Shown piece by piece: positions 53,477-62,182 of a stretch of 64,000 bases of DNA (the first letter of the stretch is position 1; each line of letters starts with the position of its first letter). Location of the stretch: positions 40,636-104,635 of the forward strand of contig DAZE01000021.1 in assembly GCA_002507175.1 (NCBI GenBank). The letters run 5' to 3'. The position numbers were made by a program, and so were the translations under genes. The notes beneath the pieces are model-generated. The model had not been told where the DNA came from. It worked only from the letters and a program-made list of their open reading frames with translations, and searched no databases. Source of the stretch: Euryarchaeota archaeon UBA558. GTDB lineage: Archaea; Thermoplasmatota; Poseidoniia; Poseidoniales; Thalassarchaeaceae.

Positions 53477-54976
53477 TCAATCCCCCCTGGTCCATGTTGG
53501 TAGCGGCCGTTCCAAGCCAACCAACCTTAACCCAGTCTGCATGGCTACATTGTGATCGAGAGCCCTGATGTTAGATCTGTTTGTCGAACTTAGGGAGCTA
53601 AGCCCCATTTCGCGTAGCATACCCCGCAAACGGGAATCAAAATCTAACTCAGAGCTGTCCAGTTCTGGGGAAACCACTGCATCGATACCTGCTGATTTAG
53701 CAATAATTATGCTCTTAGGATTAGTTTTCCCATCAAGTCTAATCAGGACAAACCCTCCATTTTCAGAAATTCCATGCCTTTTGTTTGCCATGCCGATCCT
53801 TGGAAGCGCTACTGTTGGGCCGGCAGAATCTAGTGATGCGGTGTCTACTAAAACCCCGTCTAACTCCAATTCCTTACATCTTCTAGCCAACTCATCCACC
53901 CTGTCAACTCTGTCTGAGAGTATCACTAACGATCCTGGGGCCATTCTACTCCTTACTGAAACAATCAGGGCCTCAATTTCAGCATCGTTTAATGTTGGGA
54001 GGCTGTCAGTGTCAAGAATAAACCCTGAGCATTTTATGTTGTCCCTTCCTAAACTGCCGATGTTATGGCCACCAACAATCAATAGGTCCTCTGGCTCCGG
54101 ACTTGCAAGGACTATCGCTGACCCGTTTTTTGCACTTTTTTCTCGTATTTCGATCCAAGGTCTTGGGAGTGTAATTTCTTCACCTTCTTCATGCTTGCTT
54201 TTGATCACCGTGGATATGTAGGGGGAAACATGGGAATCATTCCTACCCGTGCCCGATGCAATGATTCCGATCCCTGAAAAATTGCGCCCTCTTTCTAGGA
54301 TTGGCAAATTGTCCTTGGGAGGGTCCACTGCACTCACGAGAACGGTTGCGCCCGTCGGTATCTCAATGCCGAGGGATGATGCAAGATCCAAGGCCTCTTG
54401 AGGTATGTCAGAAAGTTGTCCGTACTTCATTTCTGAGTCGGCCATATGATGGTATTTACTACACACAACAATAACCCCTCCAGTCATGTTTGAACCAAGT
54501 CCAGGATCAGCTGATCCCATCAGGATGATCGTCCCACCAACCATTGATGCGCCTAGATTCGATCCAGCGTCACCTCTTATCAGTAGAGTCCCTCCGGCCA
54601 TATTTGAGCCACCAAAATTTCCGACCGAGCCATGAACAACTATTGAACCGCCGCTCATGTAAAAGCCAGTACGGCTTCCAGCGTCTTTCTCGATTACCAA
54701 CCTTCCCGAGGACATCCATCCTCCTGCAATCGACGAAACAGTTCCTTGAACCGTTGCAGTCCCACCACGATTCAATAATCCAGCACCCTCTCCCAGGTCC
54801 CCCAAAAGCAATGATCTAGAATCCACAGGGAGCATGCTAAGGGCGCCAATTTCACCATTCTTGGGCTTTTCATCACCCTCTCTCCCCCAGCCGATTCGAA
54901 TGAGTAGGTCCCTTTCTATCGCCTGAGTCAGCATCTTGTCCAGATCGCGATTTAACTTGACGCTCTTGGCCGACAC
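53477..54976 (-). CDS. GXGXG (glutamate synthase alpha C-terminal-like) protein with extra C-terminal domain
   Basis: About 499 residues. Residues ~35-190 form a GXGXG beta-helix like GltB domain 3 and FwdC: GEGAGLLNRGGTATVQG, GGWMSSGRLVIEKDAGS, FYMSGGSIVVHGSVG, NMAGGTLLIRGDAGS and SMVGGTIILMGSADP. The C-terminal ~300 residues look like an eroded GltB FMN-binding/synthase domain (ISENGGFVLIRLDGKTNPKS, SAGIDAVVSPELD, RGMLREMGLSSLSS); catalytic residues cannot be assigned. GTG 54976 is preferred because the codons upstream to ATG 55090 encode an S/C/T/W-rich stretch, and a TATA-like AGTTTACACT lies at about 55001-55010. ATG 55090 would make the gene overlap gap's start codon. The role is unknown; it may be a structural partner in nitrogen or C1 metabolism. 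Confidence 0.75.
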   Translation of the reverse strand: MSAKSVKLNRDLDKMLTQAIERDLLIRIGWGREGDEKPKNGEIGALSMLPVDSRSLLLGDLGEGAGLLNRGGTATVQGTVSSIAGGWMSSGRLVIEKDAGSRTGFYMSGGSIVVHGSVGNFGGSNMAGGTLLIRGDAGSNLGASMVGGTIILMGSADPGLGSNMTGGVIVVCSKYHHMADSEMKYGQLSDIPQEALDLASSLGIEIPTGATVLVSAVDPPKDNLPILERGRNFSGIGIIASGTGRNDSHVSPYISTVIKSKHEEGEEITLPRPWIEIREKSAKNGSAIVLASPEPEDLLIVGGHNIGSLGRDNIKCSGFILDTDSLPTLNDAEIEALIVSVRSRMAPGSLVILSDRVDRVDELARRCKELELDGVLVDTASLDSAGPTVALPRIGMANKRHGISENGGFVLIRLDGKTNPKSIIIAKSAGIDAVVSPELDSSELDFDSRLRGMLREMGLSSLSSTNRSNIRALDHNVAMQTGLRLVGLERPLPTWTRGD

Positions 54977-55059
54977 TTGGCTACCTCGACCCACCGTCGA
55001 AGTGTAAACTATTGAGCATGACGGGATACAATGCCAACTTGACCCTGTATTTGCCAATC

Positions 55060-55067
55060 TTGATATC
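55060..55067 (+). promoter_or_regulatory. Candidate TATA box for the GAPDH gene
   Basis: TTGATATC is centred about 26 nt before the ATG at 55089 and would give a leaderless mRNA. It lies inside the longest possible frame of the divergent gene, which supports the shorter start for that gene. Confidence 0.4.
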
Positions 55068-55088
55068 CTTCCGAAGTTAGGTCGCCTC

Positions 55089-56126
55089 ATGTCTGATGTG
55101 AGGGTGGCAATAAATGGATTCGGCACAATTGGAAAACGTGTTGCTAGAGCTGTTCAGGCTCAGCCGGACATGATAGTCTCAGGTGTCACAAAAACAGGCC
55201 CCAGCCATGGCTGTGCTTTAGCAGACAGGTTTGGTATTCCTTTGTTTAGTACGGACGATAATCTAGAGAGAATAAGGTCATTTGAAGGGAGCGGATACTC
55301 TGTATCGGGCGGTTTGAGTGACTTGTTGTCTGTGTCAGACATCGTCATAGATTGTGCACCTGGAAAAATGGGTCAAGAGAACCATCATAGGTACCTCGAA
55401 GCAGGCATAAAACATATTTTCCAAGGGGGGGAAAAGCACGAACTAACGGGGATGAGCTACACATCCTGTTCCAATCACTCGCAGAATCTTGGCGTAATGG
55501 GAACGAGAGTCGTTTCATGCAACACCACCGGTCTCGCCAGAACATTGGTCCCATTGAGAGAGGTAGTGGGGGATATGAGGGTCGAATGTACAATGATCAG
55601 GAGGGCCGCTGACCCTGGTGACTCTAACAAAGGACCTGTCAACGCCATTAAGCCAGTTCTGAAGGTGCCAAGTCATCATGGACCGGATTTAATGACCGTC
55701 GCCCACAAAATAGACATCACTAGCCTAGCCGTTGCTGTGCCCACCACCATTATGCACGTCCATGCTATAGTTGCAAAGCTCCCAAGCGGTCATGGTTTGA
55801 CCACAGAAGACGTGATATCTATTTGGGAGAACACTCCTAGGGTTATCTTGATGTCTGGATCAACAGATGGGATCCCTTCCACCGCAGAAGTAATGGAAAT
55901 GGCCAGGGACATTGGAAGACCTTGGGGCGATCTTCACGAGATATTTGTTTGGTCAGATGGAGTCAGCCTTGATGGTGACGTCTTGAGATATTTCCAAGCG
56001 ATCCACCAGGAAAGTGACGTTGTCCCTGAAAATGTCGACGCTGTAAGGGCCCTGATGGACATAGAGCAGGATTGGAAAGTATCTGTAAGCATCACAGACC
56101 GATCCATCAAAGAATCACATTCCTGA
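55089..56126 (+). CDS. gap: Glyceraldehyde-3-phosphate dehydrogenase, archaeal type II
   Basis: GAPDH interconverts glyceraldehyde-3-phosphate and 1,3-bisphosphoglycerate with NAD(P). The 345-residue protein starts with the Rossmann motif VAINGFGTIGKRVARAV. It has the archaeal nucleotide-binding loop VTKTGPSHG, the catalytic Cys in VVSCNTTGLAR (about residue 142), and MIRRAADPGDSNKGP, all typical of the archaeal family, which is only distantly related to the bacterial enzyme. In archaea this form often works in gluconeogenesis. It is followed by a large subtilase gene after 57 nt. Confidence 0.95.
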   Translation: MSDVRVAINGFGTIGKRVARAVQAQPDMIVSGVTKTGPSHGCALADRFGIPLFSTDDNLERIRSFEGSGYSVSGGLSDLLSVSDIVIDCAPGKMGQENHHRYLEAGIKHIFQGGEKHELTGMSYTSCSNHSQNLGVMGTRVVSCNTTGLARTLVPLREVVGDMRVECTMIRRAADPGDSNKGPVNAIKPVLKVPSHHGPDLMTVAHKIDITSLAVAVPTTIMHVHAIVAKLPSGHGLTTEDVISIWENTPRVILMSGSTDGIPSTAEVMEMARDIGRPWGDLHEIFVWSDGVSLDGDVLRYFQAIHQESDVVPENVDAVRALMDIEQDWKVSVSITDRSIKESHS

Positions 56127-56183
56127 GATCGCGTGCCCATTGGTGGTGAAGGGTCAAAAGTCATATCGACAGCGGCTTGGTCC

Positions 56184-59100
56184 ATGACCGGACACGGGGG
56201 GCGCAAGGCGATTTGCCTTATCCTCCTTATTTTGCTCCAAACTAGCATGTCCGCCGCATCTGAAAACATCGCGACCGATTATTATGATCCAGAGCCCATC
56301 AGGTCCAACCAAGCGATCTTAAGCGGCCCAGGAATATTTTTGGAGACAAACATCGACTCTACGAGTGGTCTGATAAGAGGCCCGTTTGGATCCTTCGACC
56401 CACTGGAACACCAAACCTGGAATGAGCATGATTTTTCTGATTGGTATGGGTACGGAGGGTTGGTCATTGCCCAATCCGAAACATCTGATTTACGGAATAT
56501 GATAGAATCCGTGGAATCACTGGGTGCCATCTTTCAGGAGTTCTACCCCGACAACGCGGCAATATTCAGTGTAGATGCTGATCAATGGCTTGGGTTCAGT
56601 TCGATTTTTGGGGAATCAAATGATGAAAACATACGCTGGATATCACCCCTACCTGCTTCTTTTAGGATAGAACCTGAGTTGGTCACCCAATCCTTTGATT
56701 CAATAAGTGTAGAACTGCATATGATTAGAGGACTGAATAGCGTCGATATTGACCAGCTCGAATTTATTATCAAGGATTTTTCTGGAGATACGAGGTCCAG
56801 TGTCTGGTGTGAGGATAGACTCTGCAGAGTCGAGGGAATAAGTCCTGTGACGTTGACTCGACTACTCGCAGACAACAGAATTCTGTACATTTCAGAGGCA
56901 GCTGTTCTAGAGACCTTTGACTCGACATCCAGATCAATAATCGGTCTTTCTCCGAGTGAAATAACTCCTCCGCTAGACTATGACGGCAATGGAGAGATTA
57001 TCTCTATCACAGACACTGGATTAGATGAGGATCACCAATCCCTGAGTGACAATATCCGGGCCGTTTACAATCAATTCGGCCCTGATAATTCAGCAGCAGA
57101 CTCAAACTCTGGCCACGGAACGCACATTACCGGAATAATAGTTGGTGATGGCACACAGGACAACCAAACACTGGGCATAGCTCCAGCCGCAGAGGTCAAC
57201 TTCTATCAAATCGAATACGACACATCTGGATTGCTTGCAAGATGGGGAACCCTCTACAGTATGTTTTCACATTCGCTGCAAAACCAGGCTAGGACCCATA
57301 CCAACGCTTGGGGGAGTGTCAACCAACTAGGACAATACACCGCAGACTCTCATTCAGCAGACTCTTTCATTGTCGATCAGCCAGCGTACCTTGCTATATT
57401 CTCTGGTGGTGATATTGGACAAAATCAGGGCGCAACCACAACCCCTCCTGGAACCGCAAAGAATGTGTTGACTGTAGGCGCATCGACTACTGGGTTAGGG
57501 GGGACTGATCCGCAAGGCTCCGGATGGTCAAATAACTCCGGAGGAACCCTGGATGGTAGGATTAAGCCAGACATGGTCGCACCAGGGGTAGAGATTTGTT
57601 CAGCCCGTGCAAATGAAGCCACATCGGTGGCAGGTGCAGAATGTTCAACAGCAGTTGATCAAGACGCCACACCACTGTACGTGACCGGCACGGGCTCGAG
57701 TATGGCAACCGCAGTGGCCAGCGGAGGATCTTTGATAGTCAGGGAGTACCTTGGACGGGAATTAGGCCTCTCTGAACCTGATGCCTCTCTGGTCAAAGCG
57801 ATGTTGATCAATGGGGCAACTGACCTGGGGCAGCCCGATATACCAAATCCGACAGAAGGCTGGGGAGAGTTAAATGTCAAACAGTCAATAGATCCATATG
57901 ACGGATCCAAGAAATTGGATCTACTAATAGACAACGGACGTGGCTTGGGACCGGGGGACGCCCTTGTTCAACAAGTAGATGTCCGAAGCTCTAAACTTGA
58001 CATTACTCTAGTTTGGACTGATCAGGAAGGTTCAGTTTCTGCCTCAGATTTAGCACCCAAACTAGTCAATAACCTCGACTTGCTCGTAACAAGCCCATCT
58101 GGCTCGGTATATGCTGGCAACTCCTTTTTCCAAGGGTACAGTACAATATCCACTTCTCCTGACACCCTCAACAATGTTGAAAGGGTTCGCATCGAGGTGC
58201 CAGAAGTGGGCGTCTGGAAGGTTGAGGTAAGAAGCGCCGCAGGGGTATTCCAAGACGGTTATTCACTGGTAATCAGTGGGGATGCAAGTTGGGTAGATCA
58301 CAGTGATCTGACAACTTCACCAGAATCATTGAGGATAACCAACGACGTAATTTTCGAGGGGGAACAACTACTGATCCAAATGAAATGGAGGAATGAGGGA
58401 AACATCGCCACGGGCAACTATGACGTTGAGATTTACGATGTGACCGAACAACAGTCAATATCAACAACTACGATGCCATCACTTGGATCTGGACAGACGG
58501 AGACTTGGTCCGTTCAACATGCATTTTCATCAGTCGGTAACCACGTGCTGGAGCTGAGGCTCGACAGTCTTTCGAATGTTATAGAATCTAATGATGAACT
58601 AGTGGGTACCGACAATAACATTGCCCAACTAGAGGTCATGATCAGTAAACAGGGATTGGTCATTATCCCGCTTGATGCTGATGGAAATGAGGTACCCCCA
58701 GAAGAACATGGCGAGGCCTCTTCAAGGGTGTTAGAGGTTTTGAATACAACTACAACTACTTTTGATTTTAAAGTGAAAAACATTGGCACTTCCGAGGCAA
58801 CAATTTCAGTTATTTCAACTCCGGTCAAACAACTAAATGAAAATGGGGCCCTCATGAACCCATTAGATGAGTGGACAAGGGTTCTCTCGAACTCTGGGCC
58901 AATAACCCTAGCAGCGAATGGTCAAATGAATGACAATGTCTCAATCTCCATTTCTATGATCGATGAAACCGCAGACCCTACATCTGATGAGGCCCCTGTG
59001 TATGCAGTACCCGGAACTTTTGTTTCACGAGTGATTGTCAAAGACCTCCAAAACCCTACGATTATGAATTCTAGAATTTTCAATGTTTTGGTACCCATAG

Positions 59101-60878
59101 TCGAAGGAGTCCAAATTCTAGCAAGTGGACTAGACGATTTCAGTGCATTACCGGGCGAATTTGCATCATTCGACATGTCAGTACTTAATACGGGAAATGG
59201 ACCTACTGAATATGTAGTTAATTGCCAATCTCAAAGTGGATGGGCGACAAGGATCGACTCCATACTCTCAGAGTCGGTCTCCCTTCCAGAATTGGCTAGG
59301 TTGGAGTATGTGACCATCCCCATACAAGTGCTGGTTCCCCAGGCGTCCGAAGGTTTACCTGTTGCGGGCCATATAGAGCCCGTTGATTGCGTCATTTCAT
59401 CCCCAAATGAGGGTGGACCGACCGAATCTTTGTCCGCGGTATTAGTCGTTAAGGAAAGTAGACGCTTCGAAACCATGCTAATGGATAGCGCCCAATCACA
59501 ACTGCCGCCACTGGCTGCGGCTTTAGACAGGCAGATATTGAACATGGTAGCCATAGACACTTTGTTGCAAATTGAGAATATTGGGAATACCCACCAAACC
59601 ATTTCTATGATCGTCAGTCTGTCGGATTCAACATGGGGTATGGAGGTCATTATCTCACCTTATTCAACGAATCCTACCGTAGTAGAACCCTTCGATGGAT
59701 CTTCATCTTTCGAATTCGTTTTGCAAGGTGGATCATCCAAAATTATCCAGGTTTCTGTGACAGCGCCACCGTCTGCTACAATGGGTGAAAGAGCCCTTTT
59801 ATCATTCCGTACAACCGAAGGGGATCAACTATCTGTTGTCGACAGTACCAGATTTGTGCTCGAGGCAACTCCAGATTTGAGTATCTCATCTCTCGACAGC
59901 GTAGAGTCGCTTTCGGGGGAACTAACAGAAATTCCTTTGTCAATAATCAATTCAGGAAACGTTGCCCTAGACCTGACTTGGAGTTTTTCCAATGAAGTGG
60001 ACTCTTGGTCTACCGCTCTTCAGTCTATTACCCCGACATCAATCCAACCAAATCAGGAACTAGATGTCATTCTTGGGATAAGCATCCCCGACAATTGGCC
60101 TGTAGACTCGGATGGAAAAATCGTCGCGGTCCACATTGAGGCCAAGAACCCAGAAATCGCTGCTTCCCCCATCCTCGCAACGAAAGAAATAATTGTGAAT
60201 GTCATAGAAACATGTAGTTTTGAGGTAAGCACTGCATCCAGAATCTCAGTTGATTCGGGAGATTCTATCCAAGCATCAATCCGTGCAACTAATACAGGGA
60301 ATTCGGCTTCCAGGTTCTCAATTGAATTCTCGCAGGAATCAAACTCGTTTAGTATTCAAACTACGTACGATCATGATGCTGCACTACCACCTGGTGAGTC
60401 CGCAGCGATTCCAATACTTATTTCAGCCTCTGAAATATCATCAGCGGGGAGGGAAATCATTGTTGCGAAAATACATCCTGCCAGTGAAGCCTGTTATGCC
60501 GTTGAGTCTGAGTGGGATATCTACGTAGACATACTACCAGCATCTGATGACCGAATATCTAACTCATTACCCCCATTTGTTCTGCCATTGGCATTCATCA
60601 TCTCAATTCTCATCTTGTCCCTAGTAGTCGTGACTCTGAGGAGAACATCGCCCAAGCTCGAAGACCGTGGTGAGGAACTAATACCACAGGGCTCGGCACT
60701 CATGCAAGGAGAGGCTTCGAAAAGAAGAATGAACGCTTTGTCGACTGATGCAGCTGAAGAAACCTTGAGCACATCTGTTAGCCAATCTGATCTCGACTCA
60801 GTATTGAGGGATTCCCTCCCAAAATTGGATTTGCCCCCTCTACCTAGGATAAACCCCGATGAGGAGAATTCTGATTAA
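56184..60878 (+). CDS. Large cell-surface subtilase (S8) with beta-sandwich domains and C-terminal anchor
   Basis: The protein has 1564 residues. A signal peptide (about 8-24) is followed by a propeptide-like region (LRNMIESVESLGAIFQEFYP) and an S8 catalytic domain with Asp277 (SITDTGLDEDHQ), His311 (SGHGTHITG) and Ser506 (TGTGSSMATA). The active site is therefore intact. A KP-43-like beta-barrel follows (VTLVWTDQ-type region, DITLVWTDQEGS), then a series of CARDB/NEW3 domains up to about residue 1460. A membrane helix lies at about 1473-1495, and a ~70-residue acidic cytoplasmic tail closes the protein. It is an exoprotease held on the cell surface, likely for peptide foraging or surface maturation. 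ATG 56184 is chosen for the signal peptide; GTG 56133 is also in frame. Confidence 0.92.
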   Translation: MTGHGGRKAICLILLILLQTSMSAASENIATDYYDPEPIRSNQAILSGPGIFLETNIDSTSGLIRGPFGSFDPLEHQTWNEHDFSDWYGYGGLVIAQSETSDLRNMIESVESLGAIFQEFYPDNAAIFSVDADQWLGFSSIFGESNDENIRWISPLPASFRIEPELVTQSFDSISVELHMIRGLNSVDIDQLEFIIKDFSGDTRSSVWCEDRLCRVEGISPVTLTRLLADNRILYISEAAVLETFDSTSRSIIGLSPSEITPPLDYDGNGEIISITDTGLDEDHQSLSDNIRAVYNQFGPDNSAADSNSGHGTHITGIIVGDGTQDNQTLGIAPAAEVNFYQIEYDTSGLLARWGTLYSMFSHSLQNQARTHTNAWGSVNQLGQYTADSHSADSFIVDQPAYLAIFSGGDIGQNQGATTTPPGTAKNVLTVGASTTGLGGTDPQGSGWSNNSGGTLDGRIKPDMVAPGVEICSARANEATSVAGAECSTAVDQDATPLYVTGTGSSMATAVASGGSLIVREYLGRELGLSEPDASLVKAMLINGATDLGQPDIPNPTEGWGELNVKQSIDPYDGSKKLDLLIDNGRGLGPGDALVQQVDVRSSKLDITLVWTDQEGSVSASDLAPKLVNNLDLLVTSPSGSVYAGNSFFQGYSTISTSPDTLNNVERVRIEVPEVGVWKVEVRSAAGVFQDGYSLVISGDASWVDHSDLTTSPESLRITNDVIFEGEQLLIQMKWRNEGNIATGNYDVEIYDVTEQQSISTTTMPSLGSGQTETWSVQHAFSSVGNHVLELRLDSLSNVIESNDELVGTDNNIAQLEVMISKQGLVIIPLDADGNEVPPEEHGEASSRVLEVLNTTTTTFDFKVKNIGTSEATISVISTPVKQLNENGALMNPLDEWTRVLSNSGPITLAANGQMNDNVSISISMIDETADPTSDEAPVYAVPGTFVSRVIVKDLQNPTIMNSRIFNVLVPIVEGVQILASGLDDFSALPGEFASFDMSVLNTGNGPTEYVVNCQSQSGWATRIDSILSESVSLPELARLEYVTIPIQVLVPQASEGLPVAGHIEPVDCVISSPNEGGPTESLSAVLVVKESRRFETMLMDSAQSQLPPLAAALDRQILNMVAIDTLLQIENIGNTHQTISMIVSLSDSTWGMEVIISPYSTNPTVVEPFDGSSSFEFVLQGGSSKIIQVSVTAPPSATMGERALLSFRTTEGDQLSVVDSTRFVLEATPDLSISSLDSVESLSGELTEIPLSIINSGNVALDLTWSFSNEVDSWSTALQSITPTSIQPNQELDVILGISIPDNWPVDSDGKIVAVHIEAKNPEIAASPILATKEIIVNVIETCSFEVSTASRISVDSGDSIQASIRATNTGNSASRFSIEFSQESNSFSIQTTYDHDAALPPGESAAIPILISASEISSAGREIIVAKIHPASEACYAVESEWDIYVDILPASDDRISNSLPPFVLPLAFIISILILSLVVVTLRRTSPKLEDRGEELIPQGSALMQGEASKRRMNALSTDAAEETLSTSVSQSDLDSVLRDSLPKLDLPPLPRINPDEENSD

Positions 60879-60910
60879 CTCATTTCGACTGGAAACACAC
60901 CGTGAACTCC

Positions 60911-61549
60911 ATGATCAACGGTAAATCAATCATTATCTTCGGCCCCCCTGGTGCCGGGAAAGGAACACAATCTGGCTTGATATCAACCATGACCGGAAAA
61001 CCACAAGTTTCCACGGGAGATATGCTTCGCGATGCGGTGGCCGATGACAGCGATGTCGGGAGGGAGGCTAAGTCCTACATGGACAAAGGACTATTGGTTC
61101 CCGACGAAATAATCCTGCAGCTCATAAAGATCAGGCTGAGCAGGGATGATGCCAAAAGCGGTTTACTGTTCGACGGTTTTCCACGTACGATTCCACAAGC
61201 TATAGCTCTCGAAACGTTAACCGATGTCTCCATGGTTATCTCCTTAGTCGTCGAAGATGATGAGATTGTTTCTAGGATCACCGGTAGGAGAACCGATCCC
61301 GAAACTGGTGAAATATATCATTTAGAATACAAACCAGCACCACAGCATATCAGAGATAGGCTTCTACAGAGGGACGACGACACTGAGGACACGGTCAGAA
61401 ATAGATTGTCAACCTTCCACAAGCAAACGGCACCACTATCAGATTTTTACCGAGACAAGGGGATTCTTTTCGAGGTAAACGGTTCGGGTGAAATTAAACA
61501 GGTCTCTTCATCCATAGAGGCTATCATCGAAGCAAAAACTGGGGATTGA
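60911..61549 (+). CDS. adk: Adenylate kinase, bacterial type
   Basis: The enzyme balances ATP, ADP and AMP. The 212-residue protein has the P-loop GPPGAGKGTQ, QVSTGDMLRDA, the LFDGFPRTIPQA AMP-binding motif, and a LID region beginning GRRTDPETGEIYH. The LID is shorter than in long-form bacterial Adk and carries no zinc cysteines. This is the bacterial/eukaryotic family, not the archaeal trimeric AdkA, and suggests old transfer. GTG 60902 is also in frame; ATG 60911 fits the family better. The Rpp21 gene follows after 6 nt. Confidence 0.95.
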   Translation: MINGKSIIIFGPPGAGKGTQSGLISTMTGKPQVSTGDMLRDAVADDSDVGREAKSYMDKGLLVPDEIILQLIKIRLSRDDAKSGLLFDGFPRTIPQAIALETLTDVSMVISLVVEDDEIVSRITGRRTDPETGEIYHLEYKPAPQHIRDRLLQRDDDTEDTVRNRLSTFHKQTAPLSDFYRDKGILFEVNGSGEIKQVSSSIEAIIEAKTGD

Positions 61550-61555
61550 TTTTCC

Positions 61556-61858
61556 ATGAGGAAAAACCACCTTAGAAACAATATCCGACGGAGACATGCC
61601 CTAGCGGGCATTGAGTCCATGACCAGATTATGGTCAAATCCCGAATCTGAGGAAGTCGCTCATAATGCTGGCACAACGCTCATTGCCATAGCGAGAAGGA
61701 ACAGAGTAAGGATCCCTAGGAGAATAAGAATGAGGATTTGCAGGACATGCAAAAAAGCACTCAATTCAACAAACAGCAAAACCAGAATAAAAATGAAGTG
61801 TGTCGTGGTTTCCTGCTTAGATTGTGGAAGAGTACACAGGTATTATGGCGGTGTTTGA
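61556..61858 (+). CDS. rnp4: Ribonuclease P protein component 4 (Rpp21/Rpr2)
   Basis: The archaeal RNase P subunit binds the specificity domain with Rpp29 and helps cut the 5' leader of pre-tRNA. The 100-residue, very basic protein has two N-terminal helices and a zinc ribbon formed by C-R-T-C-K and S-C-L-D-C-G. The RRIRMRICRTCKKAL region is typical. It sits between adk and a CRM-domain gene with gaps of 6 and 3 nt, so the three form a tight operon. Confidence 0.88.
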   Translation: MRKNHLRNNIRRRHALAGIESMTRLWSNPESEEVAHNAGTTLIAIARRNRVRIPRRIRMRICRTCKKALNSTNSKTRIKMKCVVVSCLDCGRVHRYYGGV

Positions 61859-61861
61859 TCA

Positions 61862-62134
61862 ATGTCAAGAAATGTTCCCAAAAGAGTCATTGATTCTGCG
61901 AAATCTAACGATCTAAGTGTCACACTAAGGGTCGGAAAAGATGGCCTCACTCAAGCAGTTGTCATGGAATTGAAAGACCAACTAAAATCGAGAGAGCTAG
62001 TGAAGTTGAAAATCAACAAGGGTGTTATTTCAGATAGGAGGGGACGAGAATCGATCATATCAGAACTTGAAGCCTCTACCGGGTCTGTCTCTGTTTTCGC
62101 CAGGGGAAACATTGCAGTATTCTGGCGAGTGTGA
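61862..62134 (+). CDS. CRM-domain RNA-binding protein (YhbY-like)
   Basis: The protein has 90 residues, a single CRM domain. VTLRVGKDGLTQAVVMELKDQLKSRE is split here into the G-K-x-G-L-T motif and the following helix, then LVKLKINKG completes the family pattern. Members associate with ribosome assembly or RNA splicing/processing. Its position directly after an RNase P subunit supports an RNA role. The start ATG lies 3 nt after the upstream stop. Confidence 0.88.
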   Translation: MSRNVPKRVIDSAKSNDLSVTLRVGKDGLTQAVVMELKDQLKSRELVKLKINKGVISDRRGRESIISELEASTGSVSVFARGNIAVFWRV

Positions 62135-62152
62135 CCCTCATTACAGGTAGGC

Positions 62153-62160
62153 TTCATATG
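62153..62160 (+). promoter_or_regulatory. Candidate TATA box for the ArsB/NhaD-type transporter
   Basis: TTCATATG is centred about 26 nt before the ATG at 62183, the spacing of a leaderless promoter. It supports that start over ATG 62210. Confidence 0.45.
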
Positions 62161-62182
62161 GCCCGTTGGGAGCCAATCGGCC

